From: Porticoccaceae bacterium
Lineage (GTDB): Bacteria > Pseudomonadota > Gammaproteobacteria > Pseudomonadales > Porticoccaceae
DNA length: 64,000 nt
Assembly: GCA_018069525.1 (NCBI GenBank)
Contig: JAGPUQ010000008.1
Location: 186,001 to 250,000 of the forward strand
Direction: 5' to 3'
Of the stretch, positions 28,447 through 37,633 are shown piece after piece (position 1 is the stretch's first letter; each line of letters opens with the position of its first letter). The notes under the pieces were generated by a model. It searched no databases, was not told the origin of the DNA, and saw nothing but the letters and a program-made list of their open reading frames with translations. A program made the position numbers and the translations under genes.

Positions 28447-30676
28447 ACCACAAGCTCCCAGCGAACGCAGCCTGATCGAACAGTTTCTCGATGACAACGT
28501 ACTGTTTTTGGGTCCCGACCCGGACATTATGAGCGACCACAGTGTTTCAATTCCCAATGACAGGGAAGTCAGCGCGGTTAAAGCCTGGGGAGATCGCGCC
28601 GACGATATCAATTTAATCCGCAACCGTTTGCAAACCGCCTGTAATGAATCTTTCGACATGGTAGAGCAAATGGGCGCCGCCCCCGGCGCCAAGTGGGGCG
28701 ATTTAATTGCGGGGATTTTCTCCTGTCAGGGAGATTTGTCAATGTCCAGTGCCGGCGGTGTATTGATCTTCTCAGTACTGGCCCAGCATCCGGTAAAATT
28801 TGCCCTTAAATACTGGAAAGATGAGCCGACCGTTGGTATTAACGATGGCGACATCTTTATGCACAACGACGCTCGCTACGGCAATATTCACAACACCGAT
28901 CAAAGCCTGTGTTTACCGGTATTTCACGAGGGTGAAATTGTCTGTTTTGTTGGCACTATTGTTCACGAAGGTGAAAACGGTGCCTGCGAACCCGGTGGTA
29001 TGCCCGGCGGTGCAGAAAGTCCCTACGACGAGGGCCTAAAAATGCCGCCGCTAAAAGTTGGCGAAAATTTTGAATTCCGCAAAGATTTACTCACCTTCCT
29101 GCAAAACTCGGTACGCGAACCCAAGCTGCAACTGGAAGGGATGAAGTCGAAATTACACGCGAGCCTGCGCATTAAAAAACGCGTCGAAGAAATCATTAAG
29201 GATTATGGGGTAGATGCCTTTTTGGCAACCGTGCGCGGTACCTTGACTGATACCGAGATGGAAGTCCGTCGCCGTTTGCGTACCTGGCCCGATGGCAAAG
29301 TACAGTCCAACGTCTTTGCCGACAGTACCCTGCGGGAAAACGTGCTGATTAAGATTCGCTGCGAGGTCATTAAAAAAGATGATGAGCTGATTATCGACTT
29401 GCGCGGCTCGTCACCACAGTTTTTAAATCGGGCCAATAACACCGTGCTGGCTTCGATGAAGGGCATGTTGGCACAATTGTTTTTAATGTTTGTGTGGCCG
29501 GATCTGCCCCGTAACCAGGCGGTGTTTGCACCCATTAGCGTATTGACGGATCCAGGTTCAGCACTGAACTGCTCACCGGAAGCGCCTAATGCCCAGAGCA
29601 TGATGACCTTCTTCCCGGCATTTACGGCGGTGCAGAGCGCGATTCCAAAACTGTTGTTTGCGGCGGGTTATCGCTCAACCGATATTATCGCTTGCTGGTA
29701 CAACATGATTACTACCTTTGTATACGGCGGTTACAGCCAGCATCAGGAATTTGTTGGCAATGTATGTGCCGATCTCAACGGCATGGGCGGTGCCGCGCGT
29801 GCCACTCGCGATGGCGAACATTCTATAGCACCGATTTTTGCGTCGATGGCCGACATTGGCGAGCAGGAATTAATCGAAGAAGAAGTGCCAATGATGAAGT
29901 TGGTGCCCCACAAAGTGATGGTCGACAACTGCGGTTTTGGCAAGCAACGCGGTGGTCACGGTTATCAGCAGATCGTCACCCACAAAGACACCCAGGCCTG
30001 GGGCTATATGGTCAATACCATCGGTGCCAAGTTCCCCTCCACCTACGGTATTTTCGGCGGCTATGCCCCCGGTTGTTACCCTCTGTGTAAGGTTAAAGAC
30101 GTTAACGTATTCGAGGTGATGAAAGACAATCGCGACTTAATGCGCTTTACCATCGAAGAGATCATGAACAAGCAGCCCTTCCCCGACGCCACTTACAGCT
30201 CCCACCACGCGGGCCTGCAGTTCGAGCTGGCCGAGCAAGGTGAGCTGTACATGATTACCCAGGGTGGCGGCGGTGGTTACGGCGATATTCTCGAGCGCGA
30301 TCCGGCAGACATTGCTAAAGACTGGGCCGATGGCATTGTGTCAAAAAACACCATTGAAAATATTTATCACGTGGTAATGGATTACGGCACTGGTGCTCTC
30401 GATCAGCAAGCCACCGACAAAGCGCGCGCTGCCGAACGTAAAGCGCGGCTGGCGCGAGCTAAACCCTTCAAGGAGTTTGCCGCCGAGTGGACTAAGGCGA
30501 CGCCGCCGGAAAATCTACCTTTTTACGGTAGCTGGGACGACCCTGCTGTATTGCACCTGGGTAGTCCCGATAAAACCTGTCCGGCAGACGCCATTGAGCC
30601 GGTAATGATGCCCGACCCCAAGGACGTAGAAATTGCCCGGCTTAAGGCGGAACTCGCCGCACTTAAATCGATTTAA
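28439..30676 (+). CDS. Acetophenone carboxylase-like subunit D (HyuB-type)
   Basis: A 745-aa hydantoinase B/oxoprolinase-type protein, the catalytic carboxylating partner of HyuA-type ATPases. Family features include DIFMHNDARYGNIHNTD, PPLKVGENFEFRKDL, and the Gly-rich C-terminal segment MITQGGGGGYGDILERDP. An in-frame ATG at 28403 exists, but 28439 has an ideal Shine-Dalgarno (GGAGGAGG, 28423 onward). The long variant resembles ApcD and the acetone carboxylase alpha subunit. The C-terminus is a Lys/Glu/Ala-rich helix (VEIARLKAELAALKS). Confidence 0.87.
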   Translation: MNKPQAPSERSLIEQFLDDNVLFLGPDPDIMSDHSVSIPNDREVSAVKAWGDRADDINLIRNRLQTACNESFDMVEQMGAAPGAKWGDLIAGIFSCQGDLSMSSAGGVLIFSVLAQHPVKFALKYWKDEPTVGINDGDIFMHNDARYGNIHNTDQSLCLPVFHEGEIVCFVGTIVHEGENGACEPGGMPGGAESPYDEGLKMPPLKVGENFEFRKDLLTFLQNSVREPKLQLEGMKSKLHASLRIKKRVEEIIKDYGVDAFLATVRGTLTDTEMEVRRRLRTWPDGKVQSNVFADSTLRENVLIKIRCEVIKKDDELIIDLRGSSPQFLNRANNTVLASMKGMLAQLFLMFVWPDLPRNQAVFAPISVLTDPGSALNCSPEAPNAQSMMTFFPAFTAVQSAIPKLLFAAGYRSTDIIACWYNMITTFVYGGYSQHQEFVGNVCADLNGMGGAARATRDGEHSIAPIFASMADIGEQELIEEEVPMMKLVPHKVMVDNCGFGKQRGGHGYQQIVTHKDTQAWGYMVNTIGAKFPSTYGIFGGYAPGCYPLCKVKDVNVFEVMKDNRDLMRFTIEEIMNKQPFPDATYSSHHAGLQFELAEQGELYMITQGGGGGYGDILERDPADIAKDWADGIVSKNTIENIYHVVMDYGTGALDQQATDKARAAERKARLARAKPFKEFAAEWTKATPPENLPFYGSWDDPAVLHLGSPDKTCPADAIEPVMMPDPKDVEIARLKAELAALKSI

Positions 30677-30709
30677 AGAAATGTTTGTGGCTGGCGGAAC
30701 GTAGCCCTG

Positions 30710-31534
30710 ATGGCTGGGCTGATTAAAAACTGGTTAAACGGCGACACGCCCAGCTTGCGCTGGCTCGCGTTTGAAGATTACGCCCGCAAGGTATTTGGCA
30801 ACGAGCACGAGGGCTGGTATCGGGAACCGATGCGCTACGCAGCGGGCCTTGCCGACGCCAATAAAGTGCTGGGTTCTCAGGTTGTGACTTTTGATTTTGG
30901 TGCGGTTTTTTTGGCCAATGCGGCTCTGGCTAAAGAAAGCCAGGGTGCAGATCGGATAGCCGCTGTGTTAAATAACGAGGGCGTTAAGGCTTTTTGCAAT
31001 GACGCTATCTCGGCAATGGCTCACCAGCTTAACGCCCGGGTCGATTTGGTCTTGCAGTTACCTTCGCCTTCGGGCTTATTAATTACTTTGGGTGAAGACG
31101 CAGCAAATATTGATTTCGATATGCTCGACGATACCGCTACTGTACTGGCAGACATGCTGCGGGGCTTTTCTGAATTAAACATTGCTGGTGTGGTGGTGGC
31201 ATTTACTGCAAGTGGAGTAGATGTGGGTGAAGAGAGCGAAGCCTGCGAAGTGTTACAGAGCGTCGCCGATCACTACGACTGGATATTTGCACTGCGCCTG
31301 GTAGGCAGCGAGTTAGTGGGCGAGCTGAGTGACTTGCCTGCTGATTTGGTATTATTTTCCGCGCTGTCATTGAGCGAACTCGCGGAACAGAAAATCCCTG
31401 TCGGGGGTGGTTTGTCTGCTGATTTCTGGGGATCCGGCGAGTTGCCCACACAAACTCGAATGTGTCTTTACGGCGATGTGCCTGCTGGACTTGACCCCAA
31501 AGTCGTGATTGAGCGAATTGCGGCTCTGCCCTAA
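30710..31534 (+). CDS. ApcE-like fifth carboxylase gene (unrecognised fold)
   Basis: A 274-aa acidic soluble protein with no motif I recognise. It lies 33 bp after the HyuB gene on the same strand. Its place as the fifth gene and its size (~30 kDa) match ApcE, the loosely bound subunit that acetophenone carboxylase needs for activity. Partial TIM-barrel-like hydrophobic strand spacing (ARVDLVLQLPSP, IAGVVVAFTASG, DLVLFSALSLSELAE) is visible, which might suggest a MetE/UroD-like barrel. The assignment rests on context, not on a motif. Confidence 0.55.
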   Translation: MAGLIKNWLNGDTPSLRWLAFEDYARKVFGNEHEGWYREPMRYAAGLADANKVLGSQVVTFDFGAVFLANAALAKESQGADRIAAVLNNEGVKAFCNDAISAMAHQLNARVDLVLQLPSPSGLLITLGEDAANIDFDMLDDTATVLADMLRGFSELNIAGVVVAFTASGVDVGEESEACEVLQSVADHYDWIFALRLVGSELVGELSDLPADLVLFSALSLSELAEQKIPVGGGLSADFWGSGELPTQTRMCLYGDVPAGLDPKVVIERIAALP

Positions 31535-31653
31535 AATCAAACGAACAAACGCAGTATTCAGTCCTCTTCCCTGTTTCTTCTTTCTCGTTTAATGGAAATG
31601 GTTAAATCGTCATAGTCGAATCCAGGTTTTAACATTCGCGAGGCACTATCCAT

Positions 31654-33213
31654 ATGCAACTCACTAGCCAGTCCGCCCAGTTTATGTTCCGCAATGCGTT
31701 GTGGCGCTACGCCGCAAAAACCGCCGTGGTAATCGATGGCGAGTCCTACACCTATAAACAGCTGGATGATCTGTCGAGCAACCTGGCGGCGTGTTTGCAC
31801 GCCGAGGGTGTGGGCAAGGGCGATCGCCTGGCAATTCTGTTTCGTAATTGCATAGAGTATGTGGTTACCGACCTGGCCATTTTAAAGCTGGGCGCGGTGA
31901 AAGTACCGCTCAATGAAATGCTCAGTGCGAGTGATGTGGCCTACATGATTGCGCATTCCGGTGCGAAGGCCCTGGTGGTGCATAGCTCCCTGGTGGATAA
32001 ACTCAACAAAGCCGAGCTGGTGACGACTGATCTCTCTATTATTCACGAGTTGGACGATGTGGGTAAGGGCATTGATGATGCCCATAAAAACTGGTCTGAT
32101 TTTTTTGATGGTGAACTGGAAACGTTTGAGTGGTTGCCGGTAGCGCCCGAGGACCCCGCATTTATTCTTTATACCGGCGGCACCACCGGGCGCTCCAAAG
32201 GGGTGTTGCACACTCACGGTGCGATGATGATTAACGGCCTCACCCACGTAATGAATGCTGAAATTGGTGAAACCGAGAAATTATTATTAATTAGTCCGCT
32301 GCCCCACGCGGCGGGGTTTATGTTGCAGGCGGGTTTGTTGCACGGCGCTTGCGTCCATATTCAAAGAAAATTTGATCCGGAAGTTGTACTCGACACCATC
32401 GCTCGGAACAAAATCACCTGGACCTTTATGGTGCCCACCATGATTTATCGGGTGCTGGACGCCTACGATTCGACTAAACATGAAATCAATTCGCTGCGCA
32501 CTTTGGTGTACGGCGCCGCGCCGATTACCAAAGTGCGCTTGCAGGAAGTACTGGATAAATTTGGTCCGGTGTTGTTGCAGTTGTTTGGTCAAACAGAGGT
32601 ACCAGATTTCGCCACCAAGTTATCCAAGGCCGATCATTTAGACGAGCGCTTTTTGGGCTCCTGCGGGCAGCCCATTCTTACTGCTGACGTGCGCATTGGT
32701 GATGACAATGGCGAACCACTCGCCTTTGGCGAGGTGGGTGAAATTATGGTGCGCTCTCCCTATACCTTGGAGTGCTATTACAACGATCCGGAAAAAACGG
32801 CCGAGGTGTACGCGGGCGAGTGGCTGAAAACTGGCGACGTGGGTTATCAAATCGATACTGGTCATGTGTTTATTGTCGATCGCTCCAAAGATATGATTAT
32901 TTCTGGCGGGATGAACGTGTACTCTTCGGAAGTTGAAAATGCAGTACAGGAATATCCCGGTGTCAAACAGGTAATGGTGATTGGTATTCCCGACGACGAC
33001 TGGGGCGAGGCCGTGTGTGCGGCGGTTATTCCGTCTGACGAGAGTTTCGACCAGGCCGAGCTTATCGCGTTTTGTAAAACCAGGCTCGCAGCTTATAAAG
33101 TGCCTAAAACCATTGAGGTAGTCGATGATATTCCGCTCACAGCTTACGGCAAGCCCGATAAAAAAACCCTGAGGGCGAAGTATTGGGGAGAGCAATCTCG
33201 CCAGGTTAATTAG
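31654..33213 (+). CDS. Acyl-CoA ligase, ANL superfamily (candidate beta-keto/aryl acid ligase)
   Basis: A 519-aa adenylate-forming enzyme that activates a carboxylic acid as acyl-AMP and then CoA ester. The AMP-binding loop is YTGGTTGRSKGVLHTHG; other motifs are YGAAPITK, QLFGQTE, EWLKTGDVG and SGGMNVYSSEVEN, with the catalytic Lys in YGKPDKKTLR. It follows the carboxylase operon, just as benzoylacetate-CoA ligase (Bal) follows apcABCDE in ethylbenzene degraders, so the carboxylase product is the likely substrate. The specific acid is inferred only. Confidence 0.88.
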   Translation: MQLTSQSAQFMFRNALWRYAAKTAVVIDGESYTYKQLDDLSSNLAACLHAEGVGKGDRLAILFRNCIEYVVTDLAILKLGAVKVPLNEMLSASDVAYMIAHSGAKALVVHSSLVDKLNKAELVTTDLSIIHELDDVGKGIDDAHKNWSDFFDGELETFEWLPVAPEDPAFILYTGGTTGRSKGVLHTHGAMMINGLTHVMNAEIGETEKLLLISPLPHAAGFMLQAGLLHGACVHIQRKFDPEVVLDTIARNKITWTFMVPTMIYRVLDAYDSTKHEINSLRTLVYGAAPITKVRLQEVLDKFGPVLLQLFGQTEVPDFATKLSKADHLDERFLGSCGQPILTADVRIGDDNGEPLAFGEVGEIMVRSPYTLECYYNDPEKTAEVYAGEWLKTGDVGYQIDTGHVFIVDRSKDMIISGGMNVYSSEVENAVQEYPGVKQVMVIGIPDDDWGEAVCAAVIPSDESFDQAELIAFCKTRLAAYKVPKTIEVVDDIPLTAYGKPDKKTLRAKYWGEQSRQVN

Positions 33214-33248
33214 AGCTCCTTGATCATTTTTACTAAAGATCGTTCGCC

Positions 33249-34271
33249 GTGGTTCCAATTGCCGTGATTCCTATTACTGTGATCACAGGGTTTCTCGGCA
33301 GCGGCAAAACCACGTTGATTTCTCGCTTACTGCAAAGCCCTGACCTCGCCGACACGGCGGTGATCGTTAACGAGTTTGGCGAAACTGATCTCGATCACAG
33401 TTTGATTGCCGCGAGCAGCGAAAATATTTTACAGCTAATGAATGGTTGTATTTGCTGCACGATTCGCGAAGACCTGGCCCTGGAATTGCGCAATTTATTT
33501 CATCTGCGCGCGCTGGGCGATGTTCCGCGATTTAACCGGGTGGTAATAGAAACCACGGGGTTAGCCGATCCGGTACCGATTATTCACACGCTAATGGCGA
33601 ATACCGAACTCAGAAAAGTGTATCGCATGCAAGCGGTGATCACCGTAGTGGATGGGATTGTGGGCGCACGTACCCTGGCGGATCAGCAGGTTTCGACGCG
33701 CCAGGTTGCCCTCGCCGATCAGTTGCTGATTAGTAAAACCGATATTGCCGATGTCGATGCCGATACCACTGAGCTGGAGAACTTGCGAGCGATGCTGGGT
33801 GAAATAAATCCATCGGCGGTAATAGTTGATATACAGAATCAATCTGATTCAGCTTTGCTCTCGCTATTACTATCGGAAAACAGTTATCCGCTTAAGGGCG
33901 GAGTTGCCAATCTGGAGCATTGGTTGGGCGACACCTCTGCTTCGCGTCATGATCATGGCCATGGCTCAGGTATTCAAACCTTTACCCTGTATCGCGAGCC
34001 GGCCATCAGTTTGGCCGATTTAATATTATTTTTTCACGAACTGGTTAATTACCACCCCGATAAACTTTTGCGCGTAAAGGGTTTGGTGTTAATTAAAGAT
34101 AAAACGGATACGCCGGTGGTGGTGCACGCGATTCGCGAAAAAGTGTACCCCCTGGTGTGGCTCGAAGGTTGGCCCAGCGCTAAGCGAGAAACTCAGTTGG
34201 TATTTATTACCGATGGCATTGCTCGCGAGGAAATTGAACAGATGTTGAACACAGTCTGTAATGCTGAATAG
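33249..34271 (+). CDS. CobW/COG0523 G3E GTPase (candidate metallochaperone)
   Basis: A 340-aa G3E-family GTPase. Walker A is GFLGSGKT (residues 14-21), the metal motif is GCICC (CxCC), the G3 box is ETTGLADP and the base motif SKTD. A His-rich loop (HDHGHGSG) lies between the GTPase and C-terminal CobW domains. Members deliver zinc, cobalt or other metals to client enzymes. Placement 35 bp after the ligase gene suggests it matures a metal enzyme of this locus, perhaps the zinc-containing carboxylase or a nitrile/ketone enzyme. The start is GTG. Confidence 0.88.
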   Translation: MVPIAVIPITVITGFLGSGKTTLISRLLQSPDLADTAVIVNEFGETDLDHSLIAASSENILQLMNGCICCTIREDLALELRNLFHLRALGDVPRFNRVVIETTGLADPVPIIHTLMANTELRKVYRMQAVITVVDGIVGARTLADQQVSTRQVALADQLLISKTDIADVDADTTELENLRAMLGEINPSAVIVDIQNQSDSALLSLLLSENSYPLKGGVANLEHWLGDTSASRHDHGHGSGIQTFTLYREPAISLADLILFFHELVNYHPDKLLRVKGLVLIKDKTDTPVVVHAIREKVYPLVWLEGWPSAKRETQLVFITDGIAREEIEQMLNTVCNAE

Positions 34272-34310
34272 GTACAATAGGGCTATCTGAAACTAATGTC
34301 AGTACACAAC

Positions 34311-36479
34311 CTAAAATTGTTCCCAATCGTCGTCATCGGGCCTCGGGTTTTTAGGTGCAGGGTTTTCAGGTGCAGGGTTTTCAGGACTAGTTTCGTCGAC
34401 TGCGCTAGAGCTCGGTTTTGCAGTTGTTTTATAGGATGATTCTTTAGCATCAAGACCCTCACTTTTGGCCTGGGTTTTGGTTTCCTCTATATAGGATTCA
34501 GTTTTCGCTCCTCTGGTAGTGGTGCTGGTAATAGTCGGCACGGAGTCCGCAGCCTGTGGGGTCGTGCCTCCCTTACGCTTTTTCATGTCCTTGAGTTGAA
34601 AAAAGCTGACCATCTCCTGCAGTTGTTGAGCCTGTGTACTGGTCGACTCACTGGCCGCTGCGGCTTCCTCGACGAGTGCGGCGTTTTGTTGTGTAATGTT
34701 GTCCATCTCCACTACCGAGCGATTGACTTGCTGGATACCGGAGGACTGCTCCTGGCTGGCGGCGGCAATTTCGTTGACCAGGCTACTCACATCGCTGGAG
34801 GAAGACACAATCTGGCGGAGCATATCGCCAGAGTTGTTGGTGAGTTGAATACCTTCGGCAATATTGGCCACACCCTCGTCAATGAGCGCGCGCATCTCCT
34901 TGGAGGCCTTGGCGCTGCGACCAGCCAGATTGCGGACCTCGCTGGCAACCACGCTAAAACCGCGACCATGTTCCCCTGCCCGAGCGGCCTCTACAGCCGC
35001 GTTCAGGGCCAGCAGGTTGGTTTGAAAGGCAATGTCCTGAATAAGCTCAAGCATTTCGTTGATACGGGCATTAGAGGTTTCGATGCGATCCATCGCAGCA
35101 ATAGTTTTGGTAGAGACCTCATTACCTGCCGAGGCTACCTCGGTAGCGGCTTTAGCGAGTTCGGCCGCACGCGTGGCGTTTTCAGCGTTGGTGTCTACGG
35201 TGCCGGTCATTTGTTCCATGCTGGCGGCAATTTCTTCCAGGCTGGAGGCCTGTTCCTGGGTGCGCGAGCTAAGTTCGGTATTGCCGTTCATTACCTGACC
35301 AGAGGCAACAGCGACTTGTGTTGCTGTCTTGCGGATTTTATTGAAGGTCTTGCCCAGAGACAGAGTCATTAGAGCCATATGGCGCGCGAGCAGGCCCAGT
35401 TGGTCGTCCCAATCGGTGTGTTGCACATCTTGAGTCAAGTCGCCTTTGGTCAGGGCTTGAGAAGCCTGAAGCAGGCTACTCAGGCGCTTGAGAATGTTGA
35501 AGGCAAAATGGGCTGAAGCGGCGCAGACCGCAACGGCGGCACCCGCGAGTACCAGATAAAATATAAAACTAGCTGCGGCTCGTTTACTGGCGCTGGCGCT
35601 TTGATTGGCGATGCGGGACTGTTCCGCGAATTCGACCACCTGGTTGAGTAGGGGTTCTATGCGGTTAATGGACTCGGTGAAGATCTTTGTGCTGTTGTCG
35701 GTCTCGGTAAATAGCGCCTGTACTTTGGGCCACCAGCCCTGGTAGTCAGCGATTTTGCCCGCCAGGGTTTGCTGAGTGCTGAGCGTGAGGTCGGTGGTGG
35801 AGTTTATAACCTGGTGAAACTGATCCAGCTCTACTTTGATGGTGCTTAAAGCCGCCTGCCGTTGCCTGGCATCACCAACTAGATATTCAGTTTGAGCCTG
35901 ACGCAGGTTAAGCACTGACACCACCAACGCAGGATCGCCTCTTCCCGCTGTAAACACGCTGTCCTCCAGGCTGATGAGGCTTTGGGTTAATTTGGCATTT
36001 ATGCCCTTAGAGCGGTCAAAACCGATGCTCAGACGGTTGTTTGCCACGGTGCCAAAAAAATCACCGTAGTCCAGGAGAGCCTCGCGCAGCTTTGTGATAG
36101 CGAGCACACCTGTGGATAGCAAGTCCGCATCGAGATCGACAATGTTCTCCGACTCCCTCGCCATGTCATCGATCAGCGTTATTCCCCGCTGCAGTGTTTT
36201 GCTGTGGGCCGCCAGATAGCGTTCGTCACCGTTGCTGGTAAATCTGATTTCGTGCTGCCGGAGTTCGAGTACATTGATTTTTAGTTCTGTGGATAAGCGC
36301 ACTAGAGCCAGCGAAGTCTGTTCTACGTGGGCAACTTGCTTGTTAACGCTCTTTTCCGAGATATAAGCTAGGATGATAGCAATGGCGACAGCGATAACGA
36401 CGACGAAGATCAGAGCCAATTTTTGGCCAATTGACATAGTTCGATAGCTTGGCAGCCAGTTCAATGGTCTGTTTTTCAT
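34311..36479 (-). CDS. Methyl-accepting chemotaxis protein
   Basis: A 722-aa transmembrane chemoreceptor. TM1 (residues ~17-45) and TM2 (~300-325) flank a ~250-residue all-helical periplasmic sensor that could be of the HBM (helical bimodular) type. A HAMP domain follows, then the signalling tip (LIQDIAFQTNLLALNAAVEAARAGE). The C-terminal tail is long, disordered and carries a repeated ENPAP unit; it ends in DWEQF, like the CheR-docking pentapeptide of high-abundance receptors. Its position amid catabolic genes suggests sensing of an aromatic or organic acid. Confidence 0.92.
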   Translation of the reverse strand: MKNRPLNWLPSYRTMSIGQKLALIFVVVIAVAIAIILAYISEKSVNKQVAHVEQTSLALVRLSTELKINVLELRQHEIRFTSNGDERYLAAHSKTLQRGITLIDDMARESENIVDLDADLLSTGVLAITKLREALLDYGDFFGTVANNRLSIGFDRSKGINAKLTQSLISLEDSVFTAGRGDPALVVSVLNLRQAQTEYLVGDARQRQAALSTIKVELDQFHQVINSTTDLTLSTQQTLAGKIADYQGWWPKVQALFTETDNSTKIFTESINRIEPLLNQVVEFAEQSRIANQSASASKRAAASFIFYLVLAGAAVAVCAASAHFAFNILKRLSSLLQASQALTKGDLTQDVQHTDWDDQLGLLARHMALMTLSLGKTFNKIRKTATQVAVASGQVMNGNTELSSRTQEQASSLEEIAASMEQMTGTVDTNAENATRAAELAKAATEVASAGNEVSTKTIAAMDRIETSNARINEMLELIQDIAFQTNLLALNAAVEAARAGEHGRGFSVVASEVRNLAGRSAKASKEMRALIDEGVANIAEGIQLTNNSGDMLRQIVSSSSDVSSLVNEIAAASQEQSSGIQQVNRSVVEMDNITQQNAALVEEAAAASESTSTQAQQLQEMVSFFQLKDMKKRKGGTTPQAADSVPTITSTTTRGAKTESYIEETKTQAKSEGLDAKESSYKTTAKPSSSAVDETSPENPAPENPAPKNPRPDDDDWEQF

Positions 36480-36827
36480 TCAATCTGTTCCCTGTCTCGC
36501 TTGACTTGGATAGAGTACTACTCGATGCTCGTTATCCGTTCGAGTGGTACATGCTTTGATAGTAGAATCTTAGAATTTTTTGGTGTAACAGTCACGAGTC
36601 TATAAGGTAAGGTCACGGTGATCAAGGCGCTAGCTCGCAGTTTTAATGAGGGGCAGCTCCGCGATGAATTGCCGCTAAATTAATGGCGTTCTTTTTATAG
36701 GGTAAGTTTTATAGGGTAAGTTTTGTTAGAGTAAGTTTTTTAGAACAAGAATGATCGGTCTTTAATTGATCAAGCTCGAGTCCAGAAAATTAATTTAAAT
36801 AAGGTAACTTTCAGGAGGAATATCAAA
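36480..36827. promoter_or_regulatory. Divergent region between chemoreceptor and SDR, with repeats
   Basis: 348 bp of non-coding sequence. Two perfect 14-bp units of TTTTATAGGGTAAG and a diverged third lie at 36693-36735. A pair of GTCACG sequences at 36591 and 36612 has 21-bp spacing, compatible with a direct-repeat operator. A Shine-Dalgarno (AGGAGG) precedes the SDR start. No certain promoter was assigned. Confidence 0.45.
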
Positions 36828-37592
36828 ATGGGAAGAGTTCAAGACAAGGTGGCATTAATTACAGGCGGCACTGCGGGCATTGGTTATGCCAGCGCAGAAT
36901 TAATCTGTCGGGAAGGCGGTAAGGTGGTGATTACCGATCTGCGCCCGGCGGAAGGCGAGGCCTCGGCGCAAAAACTGCGTGATCAGGGCTACGATGCGAT
37001 GTTTGTCGAGCAGGACGTGACCGACGAAACGCGCTGGGAAGAAGTGATGGCCGAGGTGGTTAAACGGCACGGTCGCCTGGATATTCTGGTTAATAATGCC
37101 GGCGTCGGCATTGAAACCGATTTGGAGGAAAGTGATTTGGCCCACTGGCGATTTGTGAATGGGGTCAATATGGAAGCGGTGTTTATGGGCACCAAAAACG
37201 CCGTTAAGCAAATGAAACTCAACGGCGGTGGCAGTATTATCAATATCTCCTCCATCGAAGGTTTGGTTGGCGACCCTCGGTTTGGTGCTTATAACGCGAG
37301 TAAGGGCGGTGTGAGATTATTCACCAAATCGGCTGCACTCTATTGTGCCGAGAAAAAATATAATATCCGGGTGAATTCTGTGCACCCCGGTTTTACTCAA
37401 ACGCCGATGGTGGACGATGCGATCGGACTGTTTTCTGAAGCGGACGCCGAGCGTATTAATCGTGAAATTGCCATTGGTTATATGGCTGATCCTATTGATC
37501 AAGCCTACGGTATTTTGTTTTTGGCGTCCGACGAGTCCCGGTATATGACCGGCTCAGAGTTAGTGATTGACGGTGGTTACACGGCGCACTAG
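36828..37592 (+). CDS. Short-chain dehydrogenase/reductase
   Basis: A 254-aa classical SDR. The NAD(P) loop is TGGTAGIG, Asp in VVITDLRP suggests NAD(H) preference, NNAG is present, and the catalytic set is Ser in NISSIEG with Y-N-A-S-K. The end (GSELVIDGGYTAH) is typical. Between the carboxylase/ligase block and the CuMMO, it is a candidate secondary-alcohol dehydrogenase (compare 1-phenylethanol dehydrogenase, also an SDR) or a cis-diol dehydrogenase. Specificity cannot be read from sequence. Confidence 0.9.
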   Translation: MGRVQDKVALITGGTAGIGYASAELICREGGKVVITDLRPAEGEASAQKLRDQGYDAMFVEQDVTDETRWEEVMAEVVKRHGRLDILVNNAGVGIETDLEESDLAHWRFVNGVNMEAVFMGTKNAVKQMKLNGGGSIINISSIEGLVGDPRFGAYNASKGGVRLFTKSAALYCAEKKYNIRVNSVHPGFTQTPMVDDAIGLFSEADAERINREIAIGYMADPIDQAYGILFLASDESRYMTGSELVIDGGYTAH

Positions 37593-37633
37593 GTTTCCCG
37601 CAGAATTAATTTCTAGCAAGGAGTTTTAGAACT

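Noticed and set aside
27910-28692. A 260-aa minus-strand open frame
   Set aside because: Antisense to the carboxylase C and D genes, which are clearly coding; no motif or ribosome-binding site.
23886-30676. Acetone carboxylase (acxABC)
   Set aside because: That enzyme has three subunits; here two HyuA-type subunits, a zinc protein, HyuB and a fifth gene fit the acetophenone carboxylase layout better. Acetone as substrate is still possible.
34596-35372. A 258-aa plus-strand open frame
   Set aside because: Antisense to the conserved signalling region of the chemoreceptor.
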